Assembly: GCA_002070955.1 (NCBI GenBank)
Contig: MWEK01000010.1
Span: forward strand, 62,001-126,000
Reading direction: 5' to 3'
Origin: Planctomycetes bacterium ADurb.Bin069
GTDB lineage: Bacteria; Planctomycetota; UBA8108; UBA8890; UBA8898
DNA length: 64,000 nucleotides
Below, piece by piece: positions 18,314-28,168 of the stretch. Within the stretch, counting starts at the first letter, position 1; each line of letters starts with the position of its first letter. The position numbers and the translations under genes were made by a program. The notes beneath the pieces are model-generated. The model worked only from the letters and a program-made list of their open reading frames with translations. It was not told the DNA's origin and did not search any database.

Positions 18314-18874
18314 ATGGCGATCGTGACGCTCCTCGGCTTGGCGGCGGGGCTGGCGCTCGACGCCTTCGCGGTGGCCTTCGCGGCCGGGTCGGTGCTGCCG
18401 CGCCTGACCGCGCGCCATTGCTTCCGCCTGAGTTTCCACTTCGGGCTGTTCCAGGGGCTCATGCCGGTTCTGGGTTGGCTGGCGGGCTCGGCGGCGGCCG
18501 CGCTCGTGCAGAGCTTCGAGCACTGGATCGCCTGCGGGCTGCTGGTTCCCATCGGGGGGAGGATGCTTCTGAAACCCGCGGAGAAGGAGACCGGCGCCGA
18601 ATGCGGCGACCCGACCCGCGGCCTGACGCTGGTGGCGTTGGCCGTCGCGACCAGCGTCGACGCGCTCGCCGTGGGCTTCAGCCTGGGGCTCCTGGAATCG
18701 ACGATTCTCCTGCCGGCGGCCGTCATCGGCATCGTCGCCGCCGCCTTCACCCTTGTGGGCATGCAACTCGGCCGGCGCGCCGGACGGCTCCTCGGCGTCT
18801 GGGCCCGGCGCGCCGGGGGGATCGTTCTTATCGCGATCGGGATGCAGATCCTCGTGCGGCACCTGGCGGCTTGA
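18314..18874 (+). CDS. mntP: Manganese efflux pump MntP
   Basis: 186-aa membrane protein with six hydrophobic helices and the duplicated MntP signature: LALDAFAVAFAAG in the first half and VATSVDALAVGFSLG in the second, whose aspartates coordinate Mn2+. It exports excess manganese. It starts 30 bp after asnB (ATG 18314, GGAGGAGGCG upstream). No yybP-ykoY-type Mn riboswitch fits in that gap. The last 47 bp overlap the 3' end of lon on the other strand; the family-typical ending [17 protein letters not shown] lies inside the overlap, so the overlap is real on this side. Confidence 0.92.
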   Translation: MAIVTLLGLAAGLALDAFAVAFAAGSVLPRLTARHCFRLSFHFGLFQGLMPVLGWLAGSAAAALVQSFEHWIACGLLVPIGGRMLLKPAEKETGAECGDPTRGLTLVALAVATSVDALAVGFSLGLLESTILLPAAVIGIVAAAFTLVGMQLGRRAGRLLGVWARRAGGIVLIAIGMQILVRHLAA

Positions 18875-21317
18875 GCGGCGCGGCGCGCCGGCCCCGCCCG
18901 CGGGAGGGAAAGACGAGCGCCGCGACGTCGGCGAAGGTGCCGACGTAATGGGGCCGGAGGCCGCGCCGCACGTGGGCGGGCAGCTCCTCGAAGTCCTTGC
19001 GGTTCCCCTCCGGCAGGATGATCCCGGGGATGCGATAGCGCTTGGCCGCGATGGCCTTTTCCTTGATGCCCCCGACGGGCATCACCCGGCCGGCGAGGGT
19101 CAGCTCGCCGGTCATGGCGAAGCCTTTGCGGGGCGGCGCGCCCGTGGCGAGGGAGTACAGCGCCGCGGCCATGGTGATCCCCGCCGAGGGCCCGTCCTTC
19201 GGCGTGGCGCCCGCGGGCACGTGGAGGTGAATCGAACCCTTGAGGAAGAAATCCCGCAGGACGGGGTCGTCGTCGACGTAGGAGCGGACGTAGGTATAGG
19301 CGATCTCCGACGATTCCACCATGACGCTGCCGAGCTGGCCCGTCTGCTTGAAGCCGTCCTTGTCGGTCCTGACGCGGGTGGCCTCGACGTGGAGGACGTC
19401 GCCGCCGAGGCTGGTCCACGCCAGGCCCGTGACGACGCCGGCCCGCGGGGCGGCGCGGAGCGCCTCGTCGGTGAAGGCGGGCCGGCCGAGGAGTTGGGGC
19501 AGGTCGCGGGGCCGGACCGCGAGGCGGGCGTTCTTCCGCCTGACGACGCGCGCGGCGGCCTTGCGCATGAGCTTCTTGACCTGGTGTTCCAAGCCGCGGA
19601 CGCCGGGCTCGCGGGCCCAACCGTCGATGATCGCCCGGAGCGCCGGGGCGCCGATGGCGCACTGCGCCGCCGTGAGGCCGTGGCTCCGGAGCTGCTTGGG
19701 AACGAGATGCCGCCGCGCGATCTCCAGTTTCTCCTCGGCGATGTAGCCCGCCAGGTTGATGATCTCCATGCGGTCCAGAAGCGGCCGGGGAATCGTGTCG
19801 GTCTGGTTCGCCGTGCAGATGAAGAAAACGTTCGAAAGGTCGAAGCGCACGTCGAGGTAGTGGTCGAGGAAGTCCTTGTTCTGCTCGGGGTCCAGGACCT
19901 CCAGCAGCGCCGAGGCCGGATCGCCTTGATAGCTCGCCCCGATCTTGTCGACCTCGTCGAGCATGATGACGGGGTTGGCGCTGCCGCAGGTCTTCATGGT
20001 CTGGATGAACTTCCCCGGCAGGGCGCCGACGTAAGTGCGGCGGTGCCCCTTGATCTCGGCCTCGTCCCTCATGCCGCCCACGGAGAAGCGGAAGAAATTG
20101 CGGCCGATGCTGCGGGCGATGGATTGGCCGAGGGACGTTTTGCCCACCCCGGGGGGGCCGACGAAGCAGAGAATGGAGCCGGCGATGGAGCCCTTGACGA
20201 TGCCCACCGCAAGAAACTCCAGGATGCGGTCCTTGACGTCCTTCAAGCCGTAATGATCGGCGTCGAGAATGCGCGCCGCCCGGGCCAGGTCCCGGGCATC
20301 CTTGGTGAAGACGCCCCAAGGAAGGGCGGTGAGCCAGTCCAGGTAAGTGCGCGTCACGTTGAACTCGGCCGAGGCGGGCTCCAGCAGCCTGAGCTTGTCA
20401 AGCTCCTCGGCGGCCCGGGCGCGCGCCTCGTCGGAGAACGCCCGTTCCGCGAGGGCCTTCTCGAAGCGCTCGACCTCGGCCTCCTTGCCTTCCTTCTCCA
20501 GGCCCAACTCCTTCTTGATGGCCTTGAGCTGCTCCCTGAGGAAGAATTCGCGCTGCTGGGTCGAGAGCTTCTCCTCGATCTGCTTGTTGATCTTGACCTG
20601 GATTTTGGAGACGTCGATCTCCTTCTTGAGGAGGACGAGGGCTTTCTTGATGCGCTCGCGGATGTCGATGGCCTCCAACACCTCTTGGAGCGCTTCGCCG
20701 TCCGCGGTGGTGAGCGTCGCGGAAAGGTCGGCGATGCGGCACGGCTCCGAAAGGCTCGCGTGCGACATGAAGAGCTTGAGCTCCTCCTTGTGGAGGGGAT
20801 TGAGGTCGATGAGCTCCTTGATGGCCTGGACGAGGGCCAGCGAATAGGCCTTGATTTCGTCGTTCCCCGCCATGTCGGTCTCGAGCACATGCTCGATGTC
20901 GGCGACCAGGTAGGGCTCCTCCTGGACGATATGCACGATTCGAATCCGCTCGAGGACGCGGAAGAGGACGTGCAGGTGCTCCTTGCCGGGGAGCCGGGCG
21001 AGCTGCTGGATTTCGGCGATGACGCCGATGCGGTGCAGGTCGGCGCCGCGGATCCGGTCATCGTTCCGGGCGCCTTCCCGCCGCCGGACCAGGACGAGGC
21101 CGACGTGGTTGGCCTGCGTCTCGATGTTCTTCAGGAGCACCTCCTGGAGCGGCTTGTCGCCGATCAGCATGGGCGCCACCATCTTGGGAAAGAGCGGCCG
21201 GTGCTGGAGGGGGATGATCGGCAGGCGTTTGGGCAGGAGCTCGCGGGCGAGAACCAGCCCCTCCTTCGCGGGCGCGGCATCTCCGGGCGGGTCGAGGGTG
21301 CTTTTCTGTTCGGTCAT
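18828..21317 (-). CDS. lon: ATP-dependent Lon protease
   Basis: 829-aa cytoplasmic AAA+ serine protease degrading misfolded and regulatory proteins. Seen: LON substrate domain (about 30-230), coiled-coil stretch with [18 protein letters not shown], Walker A GPPGVGKT at about 387, Walker [12 protein letters not shown] at about 450, and the protease domain with Ser711 in PKDGPSAGI and Lys754 in GGIKEK. Start: ATG 21317 (MTEQKSTLD), preceded by AGGTGA; the open frame upstream crosses the promoter and is not coding. The C-terminal tail after about residue 805 is Arg/Pro-rich and overlaps mntP. Confidence 0.97.
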   Translation of the reverse strand: MTEQKSTLDPPGDAAPAKEGLVLARELLPKRLPIIPLQHRPLFPKMVAPMLIGDKPLQEVLLKNIETQANHVGLVLVRRREGARNDDRIRGADLHRIGVIAEIQQLARLPGKEHLHVLFRVLERIRIVHIVQEEPYLVADIEHVLETDMAGNDEIKAYSLALVQAIKELIDLNPLHKEELKLFMSHASLSEPCRIADLSATLTTADGEALQEVLEAIDIRERIKKALVLLKKEIDVSKIQVKINKQIEEKLSTQQREFFLREQLKAIKKELGLEKEGKEAEVERFEKALAERAFSDEARARAAEELDKLRLLEPASAEFNVTRTYLDWLTALPWGVFTKDARDLARAARILDADHYGLKDVKDRILEFLAVGIVKGSIAGSILCFVGPPGVGKTSLGQSIARSIGRNFFRFSVGGMRDEAEIKGHRRTYVGALPGKFIQTMKTCGSANPVIMLDEVDKIGASYQGDPASALLEVLDPEQNKDFLDHYLDVRFDLSNVFFICTANQTDTIPRPLLDRMEIINLAGYIAEEKLEIARRHLVPKQLRSHGLTAAQCAIGAPALRAIIDGWAREPGVRGLEHQVKKLMRKAAARVVRRKNARLAVRPRDLPQLLGRPAFTDEALRAAPRAGVVTGLAWTSLGGDVLHVEATRVRTDKDGFKQTGQLGSVMVESSEIAYTYVRSYVDDDPVLRDFFLKGSIHLHVPAGATPKDGPSAGITMAAALYSLATGAPPRKGFAMTGELTLAGRVMPVGGIKEKAIAAKRYRIPGIILPEGNRKDFEELPAHVRRGLRPHYVGTFADVAALVFPSRGRGRRAAPLKPPGAARGSASRSR

Positions 21318-21354
21318 CGCTTCACCTGTGCGCCGCGCGGGGCGGCGGGTTTCA

Positions 21355-21383
21355 ATCATACGCCGCGCCAGGGCGATCTTCAA
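21355..21383 (-). promoter_or_regulatory. Predicted lon promoter
   Basis: Minus-strand TTGAAG (21378-21383), 17 bp, TATGAT (21355-21360), 38 bp before the lon ATG. No CIRCE or other heat-shock operator is visible. The divergent gene has a TACAAT element at 21413-21418. Confidence 0.6.
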
Positions 21384-21462
21384 ATCCCCCTCCGTTCAGG
21401 GCCGCGCCGAGGTACAATGCATGGGAGCGGCGATCCGCTCGGGCGCGCGCGGGGGCTTGACC

Positions 21463-22380
21463 ATGATCGCACGGTATGACGGCTGCGGGCGGCGGGCTTT
21501 TATCGGGCGGTGCGCGGCGGCGGCGCTGGGCGTCGCGGGCGGGCGGGCGCTGCGCGCGGCGGCGGCGGCGGCCGGCGGCGGCGCGGCGGCGGAGATGCGC
21601 TTCGGACTCGTCACCTACCTGTGGGGCGAGAAGTGGGATCTCCCCACCTTGATCTCCAACTGCGCGCGGTCGGGGGTTCTCGGCGTCGAGCTCAGGACGA
21701 CGCACCGCCACGGCGTCGAGCCGTCCCTGAACGCCGTGCAGCGCACGGAGGTCAGAAAGCGCTTCGCGGACAGCCCCGTCACGCTGGTCGGGATCGGCTC
21801 CAACGAACGGCTCGACAGCCCGGATCCCGCGGTGCTGGCCCGGTCGATGGAGGCGATCGAGAAGTTCGTCATCCTGAGCCGCGACGTGGGGGGATCCGGC
21901 GTCAAGGTCAAACCCGACAGCTTCCACAAAGGCGTGCCGCGCGCGACGACGGTGGCGCAGATCGGCGCGGCGCTCAACAAGCTCGCCGCCTTCGCCGCCG
22001 GGCACGACCAGGAAATCCGTCTGGAGGTTCACGGCGGCTGCGCCGCGCTTCCGACGATCAAGGCGATCATGGACATTGCCGCGCACCCGAAAGCGGTCGT
22101 GTGCTGGAACTCGAACCCGGAAGACCTCGAGGGCGCGGGCCTCGAGCACAACTTCGCTTTGGTCAAGGACCGCCTGGGCGCGACGGCGCACGTGCGCGAG
22201 CTCGACTCGCCGGCGTATCCCTGGGCCCGGCTCTTCACCCTGTTCGTCAAGGCGGGCTGGAAGGGGTGGGTGCTGCTCGAGGCCGGCGGCGCGCCGAAAG
22301 ACCCCGTGGCCGCCCTCGCCGCGCAGCGCAGGATTTTCGAGACGCTGGCGGCGGAAGCCCGCGAGAGCGCGCAATCTTGA
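21463..22380 (+). CDS. Exported sugar phosphate isomerase/epimerase-like TIM-barrel protein
   Basis: 305-aa xylose-isomerase-like TIM barrel. Residues 1-38 form a Tat-like signal (GRRAFIGRCAAAALG), followed by barrel strands with MRFGLVTYLWGEKWD, VELRTTHRHGVEP, IRLEVHGG and VCWNSNPED, which supply the usual metal-binding Glu/His/Asp positions. Members isomerise or epimerise sugars, inositols or their phosphates; substrate unknown. Start: ATG 21463 is favoured because it places the twin Arg near residue 9; ATG 21421 is also in frame. Divergent from lon and followed by another Tat-exported sugar-type protein. Confidence 0.78.
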   Translation: MIARYDGCGRRAFIGRCAAAALGVAGGRALRAAAAAAGGGAAAEMRFGLVTYLWGEKWDLPTLISNCARSGVLGVELRTTHRHGVEPSLNAVQRTEVRKRFADSPVTLVGIGSNERLDSPDPAVLARSMEAIEKFVILSRDVGGSGVKVKPDSFHKGVPRATTVAQIGAALNKLAAFAAGHDQEIRLEVHGGCAALPTIKAIMDIAAHPKAVVCWNSNPEDLEGAGLEHNFALVKDRLGATAHVRELDSPAYPWARLFTLFVKAGWKGWVLLEAGGAPKDPVAALAAQRRIFETLAAEARESAQS

Positions 22381-22476
22381 CAAGCCCGCGCGCCACGGGC
22401 GACACTGGGAACATGACATCCGAGCCCGGCGGTGGCCGCGGGCGGATCAAACGCAACCACGGAAGGAGAACGAGAC

Positions 22477-24012
22477 ATGTCGCAGCACCTTTTTTCCGTC
22501 GGGCCGGCTCGCGCCGGCGGCTGTTGCATCTCCGGTCTTTCGCGCCGCGGGTTCCTCGGCGCGGGCGCCGCGGCCGGCGGGTTCGCCCTGAGCGGCCTGA
22601 CCTGGCCGCTCGCCTCGGCGGCGGAGGGCGAGTTCCTCGCCGCGCCCGCGAGGACGCCCCTTGTCGTCAAGCCGGTCTTCACGTACACGCTGCACGCGCC
22701 GCGGCCGCAGACCAGTTGGCGGCCCTGGGGCGGCGTCCAGACCCAAGCGGCCGTCAACGAGGAAATTCCGAGGATCGAGGGCGAGCTCAAGAAGCTCGCG
22801 GCCGAGGCCGACTTCCCCGTGCGCATGCTGCCCTTGTCGGCGGTGAGGAACGCGGGGGAGGTGGCGCAGATCGCCGATGCCAAGGAAGCCGATGCCTTTC
22901 TGGTCTACGCCTCCGATGGGGGGGATGCGCTGGAAGGCATCCGCGTGCTGGGCAAGCCCGTGGTCTTCTTCATTCGCTATCGGTCGGGCCCCGTCTATCT
23001 CTGGTACGAGATCATCAGTCCGCGCTACCTGCGCAACCACTCGGATTTCCCCGCTAGGGAGGGACTCGCGTACGACGATGTGGTCGTCGACGACTTGAAC
23101 GGCGTCATGTGGCGCCTGCGCGCCCTCGCGGGGCTGAAAAACACCGTGGGGGCCCGGATCGTGGCGCTGGGCGGGGCGGGCGGCTGGGCCTGTCCCGAGG
23201 CGCCCGCGCGGAGCAAGGACCGTCTGAATCTCGATATCGTCAACGTGTCCTACGACGAACTGGGCAAACTCCTCAGGGCCGCCCGCGAAGACCGCGAGAC
23301 CGTGGCGCTCTCCAAGAAGCTCGCCGCGGAGTACCTGGCCGAGGAGGGCACGACGCTTGAGACCGACCGCGGGTTTGTCGAGCGCGCGTTCATCCTGACG
23401 CGGGTCCTGCGCGACATCGCCGCCCACGCCGGCGCGCGCATGCTCACCATCCACCACTGCATGGGGACGATCATGCCGATCTCCGAAACGACGGCGTGCC
23501 TGCCCCTCAGCCTCCTGAACGACGCCGGCTACCTGGCCTTCTGCGAGTCGGACTTCGTCGTCGTGCCCGCGGGCATTCTGCTGGCCAATATCGCCGGCAA
23601 GCCCCCGTTCCTCAACGACCCGTGCTACCCGCACGATCATGAGATCACCCTCGCGCACTGCACGGCGCCCCGCAGGAACGACGGGAAGAACCTGGATCCG
23701 GCCCGCATCATGACGCACTTCGAGTCCGACTACGGCGCGGCCCCCAAGGTGGAGATGCCCCTGGGCCGGATCGTGACCAACATCATTCCCGATTTTCTCA
23801 TGGAGAGGTGGACCGGCCTGCGCGGCGAGATCATCGAGGCCGGTTTCCGGCCGATCTGCCGCTCGCAGATCGACATCAGGTTCAAGCCCGACGCCCTCCT
23901 GGTTTGCGAGAACATGCCGGGCTTCCACTGGATGACGATCCAGGGCGACTACCTGAACGAGATCGGCTACGCGCTCAGGCGCACGAAGATCAAGTGGAAT
24001 AACCTGGGATAG
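22477..24012 (+). CDS. Tat-exported L-fucose isomerase-like protein
   Basis: 511-aa protein with a Tat signal (LSRRGFLGAGAAAGG) and the fold pattern of L-fucose/L-arabinose isomerase-type proteins: an N-terminal Rossmann-like half (about 70-240) and a C-terminal half with MLTIHHCMGTIM, CESDFVVVPAGIL, DPCYPHDHEITLAHCTAPRR and a final GFHWMTIQGDY. The His/Glu/Asp positions for metal are plausible but I cannot prove an active centre. Start: ATG 22477, preceded by GGAAGGAG with 6 nt spacing. About 100 bp after the TIM-barrel gene, so probably in the same transcript; both would act outside the cytoplasm. Confidence 0.72.
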   Translation: MSQHLFSVGPARAGGCCISGLSRRGFLGAGAAAGGFALSGLTWPLASAAEGEFLAAPARTPLVVKPVFTYTLHAPRPQTSWRPWGGVQTQAAVNEEIPRIEGELKKLAAEADFPVRMLPLSAVRNAGEVAQIADAKEADAFLVYASDGGDALEGIRVLGKPVVFFIRYRSGPVYLWYEIISPRYLRNHSDFPAREGLAYDDVVVDDLNGVMWRLRALAGLKNTVGARIVALGGAGGWACPEAPARSKDRLNLDIVNVSYDELGKLLRAAREDRETVALSKKLAAEYLAEEGTTLETDRGFVERAFILTRVLRDIAAHAGARMLTIHHCMGTIMPISETTACLPLSLLNDAGYLAFCESDFVVVPAGILLANIAGKPPFLNDPCYPHDHEITLAHCTAPRRNDGKNLDPARIMTHFESDYGAAPKVEMPLGRIVTNIIPDFLMERWTGLRGEIIEAGFRPICRSQIDIRFKPDALLVCENMPGFHWMTIQGDYLNEIGYALRRTKIKWNNLG

Positions 24013-24118
24013 CGCACCGGCCGCGGGAGCTCCTTGCCGGCGTCAACAAGCCGCGAAGCCCGGCGGCTTTGGCGCCGGCGGGGAGCGCCGCGTCCGGTGC
24101 GCCGGCCCCGGCGCGGCG

Positions 24119-27100
24119 TCAACGGCAAGCCGAGGGGCAGCCCTCGATGCGAAGGCAGTGCGTCCCCAAGGGATGCCCCGGCCCGTGGTTGAAAAGATAG
24201 GCGAGCAGGGCCGCCGGGTCGGCGATGTCGATCCGCCCATCGCCGTTCATGTCGAGGAGGGCCAGGTTGCCGCCCTCGTTCAAGGCCCCGTCGCACGGCG
24301 CGGGCAGACCGGTCGCGCCGAAGAGATACCGTAGGTACGCCACGGCATCCGAGACGTCCAGGCGACCGTCCTGGTTGGCGTCGCCGGGACGCTGCCTGCC
24401 TCCCACCGCCGTTCCGGGCGGCGCGCCGGGCGTGCCGCCGGCGACGAGGCTCGCCTGCCACCCGTTCGGGTCGCTCCAGAGGGATAGCGGACCCCGGGGG
24501 TCGACGATTTCGATGGAATACCCCCCGCCGTCGGCGGGGGGATACCACGCGCCGGCGTAGGTGAAGTCCTGAATGGTGGCGTTCGCGCCGTAAACCAGGT
24601 GAATGCGCTCGCCCGCGTTCTCAAGCCTCTTCTTGTACTGGCCCGCGATGCGCATCCCCGCGGTGTCGTAGGACGAGGAGAAGACGTGCAGGTTTCGCAC
24701 CACGAGAACCAATTCTCCCGGCCCCAGCGTCGTGACCGCGGAACCCGCGAAGGCGAACTCGATGCCGTCGGTGAAGGACACCGGCGTGAGGTCGACGGGC
24801 TCGGCGCCGATGTTCTGAAGCTCGATGAATTCCAGGTCCGGCGTGTCGGCCGGGTGGTACATAAGTTCCGTCACGCGCAGCCACTGCTGCTGCGGAAAGG
24901 GGATCGCGGGCGCGCCGGTCGTGAACTCGATGGGCTCCGACCACCGGCTCCAGCGCTTGGTCGTGTCCATCATGCGCACCCTGACGCGGTAGGTGCGGCC
25001 GATCTTGAGCGCCGTTGAGGGGATCGTGATCTCGCTCTGGTACGCCGTCATTTCAGGAGACTGCCAGGCGGGCGTGATCTCGTAGCGTCGTCTATTCGCC
25101 GGATCGAAGGCGGGCGCGCCGGCGGGCGTCACCTCCGCGGCGCGCCACTTCATGGCGCCGAAGGTGGACGAGCCCTGCGGGTCGCTGAAGGCGCTTGCCT
25201 TGAAGGTGAGCCCGTCGATGGGATAGCCGGGCGCGGCCAGCGAAGTCACGGTGGGCCGGTGGGGGATGGCGTTGTCGGCGGCGATGCTCCCGTCGATCCA
25301 CGCGCCGCGCGCGGCGACGTAGTTCTTCATCAGCCCCGCCATGCCCTGGAAGGTCGGCGGCAGGCCCTGGGCGGCGGCTTGCTGGTAGAAGCGTCCATGC
25401 CCGGCCTTGGAAGGGTTGACGCGGCTGCTGACCATGACGGGGTGGTAGTCCCAATGGGCCCGATCGGCGCTGACGAGCGCCGGTTCGCCCGGCACGGGGT
25501 CGACGATGGCGGCGTATTCCTCGATCATGCGGTGGGTCTGGTCGGTGTTGTAGAGGAGATCGCGGATCTCGCGCATGCGGTTCTTGTACTCGATGCCGAG
25601 CTCGGCGATGCCGAGAACGCCCGCCGCCTTGAAGGGCTCCTCGCCGTTGCCGAACATGTTGTCGGCCCACGTGAGATCCAGGTCCCAGGCGTACTGCGTC
25701 CAGCGCTCCGTCAGCGGGTTCAGGTAGTAGAAGTAGTTCTTGCCGTAGCCGTTGTCGTAGTGGTGGATCGCTTCCAGGATGGAGCGGTAGGCGTAGTAGC
25801 GGTCAAGCTCCACGTTGGCGCGCCACCACGTCCTGGAGGGCCGAGCGCCCAGCGCCGCCATGAAAGCGTTCAGATCGGATTTGTCCTTGACGCCGGCGTA
25901 TCCCAGGTTGTTGAGCTCGCCCGTCCCGCCTTCCATCTTGTACAGGTTGCCGTCGGGGAGGTCGTGCTCGTCCAGGAACCGGCCGTCCATCTGCTCGATG
26001 GCGAGGTACAGGCCCCAGAAATCGCCGTCGTACTGCGTCGGACCCGTCTCATCGGCCGCGGCGATGATGCGGAAAGTCAAGTAGTGGGTCTTGCAGGCCT
26101 CCAGACCGGCGATTTCGAAAAGCCGGAACCCGGTGGACTCGAAGAGTCCTTGCTCGCCGCGGTGGAGGTAGTCGCCCTGCTGAATGATCGCCGAGAAGTT
26201 CAGCTTGTCCCAGCTCGTGTCGTACCTCCGGCCGTAGTTGTCCCGGGCGCGGAAGCGGTGGTTGCGCCAGAAGTTGAACTTCCACATGTTCTTGCCCATG
26301 GCGTAGCGCCACACGCCGCCGCGCATGCGGTAACGGATATGGTCGTAGACCTCGCCGTCGTACACCAACGTTCCGCGCCACGGGTAGAGATCCCCGCCGT
26401 ACTGGCTGTTCCAGGTGGCATCCTCGGCCGCGGACTTCTTGGTGATGAGGTGGTAGACCGGCACGCTCGCCATGACTTCCGGCGGATGCGCGACCACCAT
26501 GCGCCGCGCGGGGTCGGCGCTGCCGGGCTGGATCGCGGCGTGGTACGCCGGAACGCCGTCGTAGACGAAGTACGCGAAATTCGGCACGGGGTCGTCGGCG
26601 TAGGGGGCGTTGATCGTGGCGCCGCGGGTGTCGGCGGCCGTGAACCGAAAGCGCACCAGGCGCCGGTGCGTCTGCAGCCCCGCCGGCATCGTCGCCGAGA
26701 AGATCGCGTCGCCGGCGGCGGCATCGCCGTCGAGGCCCGCGTCGTTCATGGCGATGGTCGTCCAGTTGGCGGCGTAGGCCGCGTCGGACAGCTCGATATA
26801 GGCGCCCGGATCCACGAGCTGGTAGTGAAGCTCGACCGAGGCGACACCGTCGGGATCCGTCGCCTTGATCGTGATGAGCACCTCCTCGCCCGAGACGGGC
26901 TGTGCCGGGAAATGGCTCGCCTGCCTGAGCTGCGGGGCGGCGTTCGCGGCGTAGACCGAGTTCCGCGCCCCTGGCGTGGGCCCCCTGGGCGCGCCGCTCG
27001 CCCCGAAGAGCCGGCAGTCGAAAAACGCATCCGAGCTGGTGCTCTTTGTGACGTTGAGAAGCTGGACGGCGAGCACGTTGACGCCCCCCACCAGATAGCC

Positions 27101-28009
27101 CGCCGGCGGCGGCAGCGTGAACTCGGCGAAGGCATCATCCTCGCGAGCCGACGATGCCGTGCGGTCGAAGGTCAATTCCCGGCCGGGAACGTTGTTGCCG
27201 GCGACGAAGATGCCGTTGATCCAGGCGTTGAAGCCATCGTCGAACCGGACCGCCAAGGTGAGGCGGTTGATCACCGTCGGGTCCGTCACGGTGAAGGTCT
27301 TCCTGAGGTACACGGTGGTGTAACCGCCGTACATGTCGCCCAGCGTCGTCTTGATGAAGCTCTCGCCGTAGCCGATGGCCGCCCGGCCGCCGGCCCAGCT
27401 CGCATCGTCGAACGCGAGCTGCCGCCACGCGCTCATGGGGACCGACGGCTCCTGGGTGCCCTTGAAGTAGCGCCAGGTCTGCTCCGCCTCGATGAGCGCG
27501 CCCGCGCCCTGCGCCAGGCCGGGGTCGGAGATGCGCCAACTCCCGCCCAGGTCGTTGTCCAGGTCCGGAGACACGAGCTCCATGGAGCAGCCCTCGGTGG
27601 CGCCGAGCGTCGGCCACGGGAAGCCGATCCCGTAGTCGACCTCGTCCTCGACGAACCCCTGGGCGTTGCGCAGCACCACCCTTTCCCCGTCGTTGGAGAG
27701 CCGGCCGCCGAAAGGGCCGAAAACCGCATCGATGGGACCGTAGATGCCGACGAGCGTCGGGGGGGACTGGGCCACGACCAGATACTCGCCCGAGCCGATC
27801 ACCGTTCCCTCGGGAAAGGTGTAGGCGATGCCTTCCGAGAAGTACCACCCCGAGATGTCGACGGCGGGGCCGTCGTTGTAGAGCTCCACGAACTCCTCGG
27901 GCACGGTCTTGTCGGCGGGAGCGTAATGGATCTCGTTAATGACGACCCCCGCGGAGACGCACGCCTGCCATACGGCCAGGCCTAGAAGCATCCGGGGTGT
28001 CTTCCTCAT
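24119..28009 (-). CDS. Secreted CotH-kinase/lamin-tail protein with C-terminal dockerin-like domain
   Basis: 1296-aa exported multidomain protein. Order seen: signal peptide (1-20), lamin-tail domain (about 21-130, VINEIHYAPADK), galactose-binding-like module (about 170-325), Ig-like segment with ATDPDGVASVELHY (about 360-440), CotH-kinase-like domain (about 480-850; RYRMRGGVWRYAMGKN, AWDLDLTWADNMFG), fibronectin-like segment, second lamin-tail (about 1030-1180), and two EF-hand/dockerin-type repeats (GDANQDGRLDVSDAVAYLRY, LDMNGDGRIDIADPAALLAY). It ends GCPSACR. CotH domains can phosphorylate secreted proteins; the dockerin may bind a surface cohesin or act in sorting. Start: ATG 28009, a few bases from a TATAAT. 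Confidence 0.85.
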   Translation of the reverse strand: MRKTPRMLLGLAVWQACVSAGVVINEIHYAPADKTVPEEFVELYNDGPAVDISGWYFSEGIAYTFPEGTVIGSGEYLVVAQSPPTLVGIYGPIDAVFGPFGGRLSNDGERVVLRNAQGFVEDEVDYGIGFPWPTLGATEGCSMELVSPDLDNDLGGSWRISDPGLAQGAGALIEAEQTWRYFKGTQEPSVPMSAWRQLAFDDASWAGGRAAIGYGESFIKTTLGDMYGGYTTVYLRKTFTVTDPTVINRLTLAVRFDDGFNAWINGIFVAGNNVPGRELTFDRTASSAREDDAFAEFTLPPPAGYLVGGVNVLAVQLLNVTKSTSSDAFFDCRLFGASGAPRGPTPGARNSVYAANAAPQLRQASHFPAQPVSGEEVLITIKATDPDGVASVELHYQLVDPGAYIELSDAAYAANWTTIAMNDAGLDGDAAAGDAIFSATMPAGLQTHRRLVRFRFTAADTRGATINAPYADDPVPNFAYFVYDGVPAYHAAIQPGSADPARRMVVAHPPEVMASVPVYHLITKKSAAEDATWNSQYGGDLYPWRGTLVYDGEVYDHIRYRMRGGVWRYAMGKNMWKFNFWRNHRFRARDNYGRRYDTSWDKLNFSAIIQQGDYLHRGEQGLFESTGFRLFEIAGLEACKTHYLTFRIIAAADETGPTQYDGDFWGLYLAIEQMDGRFLDEHDLPDGNLYKMEGGTGELNNLGYAGVKDKSDLNAFMAALGARPSRTWWRANVELDRYYAYRSILEAIHHYDNGYGKNYFYYLNPLTERWTQYAWDLDLTWADNMFGNGEEPFKAAGVLGIAELGIEYKNRMREIRDLLYNTDQTHRMIEEYAAIVDPVPGEPALVSADRAHWDYHPVMVSSRVNPSKAGHGRFYQQAAAQGLPPTFQGMAGLMKNYVAARGAWIDGSIAADNAIPHRPTVTSLAAPGYPIDGLTFKASAFSDPQGSSTFGAMKWRAAEVTPAGAPAFDPANRRRYEITPAWQSPEMTAYQSEITIPSTALKIGRTYRVRVRMMDTTKRWSRWSEPIEFTTGAPAIPFPQQQWLRVTELMYHPADTPDLEFIELQNIGAEPVDLTPVSFTDGIEFAFAGSAVTTLGPGELVLVVRNLHVFSSSYDTAGMRIAGQYKKRLENAGERIHLVYGANATIQDFTYAGAWYPPADGGGYSIEIVDPRGPLSLWSDPNGWQASLVAGGTPGAPPGTAVGGRQRPGDANQDGRLDVSDAVAYLRYLFGATGLPAPCDGALNEGGNLALLDMNGDGRIDIADPAALLAYLFNHGPGHPLGTHCLRIEGCPSACR

Positions 28010-28019
28010 ATAAAGATCG

Positions 28020-28048
28020 ATTATACCGGCCCCGGAGCGGCGGCCAAA
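28020..28048 (-). promoter_or_regulatory. Predicted promoter of the CotH/dockerin gene, almost leaderless
   Basis: Minus-strand TTTGGC (28043-28048), 17 bp, consensus TATAAT (28020-28025). The expected start of transcription is only about 4-5 nt before the ATG at 28009, and no Shine-Dalgarno sequence is present in between. Confidence 0.55.
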
Positions 28049-28068
28049 GCGGGCCTCGGGAGGCGGTC

Positions 28069-28097
28069 TTGACCTGTGCCGCGGCAGGGAGTACAAC
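28069..28097 (+). promoter_or_regulatory. Predicted promoter of the selenium operon
   Basis: TTGACC (28069-28074), 17 bp, TACAAC (28092-28097), about 70 bp before selA; divergent from the CotH gene promoter. Confidence 0.55.
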
Positions 28098-28168
28098 CAG
28101 TGGGTGCGGCGTCGTGCGGGAGCGCGGTGCGACCCGAGCGGGAGCGCCGCCGAGCGAAAGGAACCCAC

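Noticed and set aside
25259..27985. 908-codon open frame antisense to the CotH/dockerin gene
   Set aside because: Low-complexity Val/Gly/Arg-rich composition and no motif; the opposite strand has clear domains throughout.
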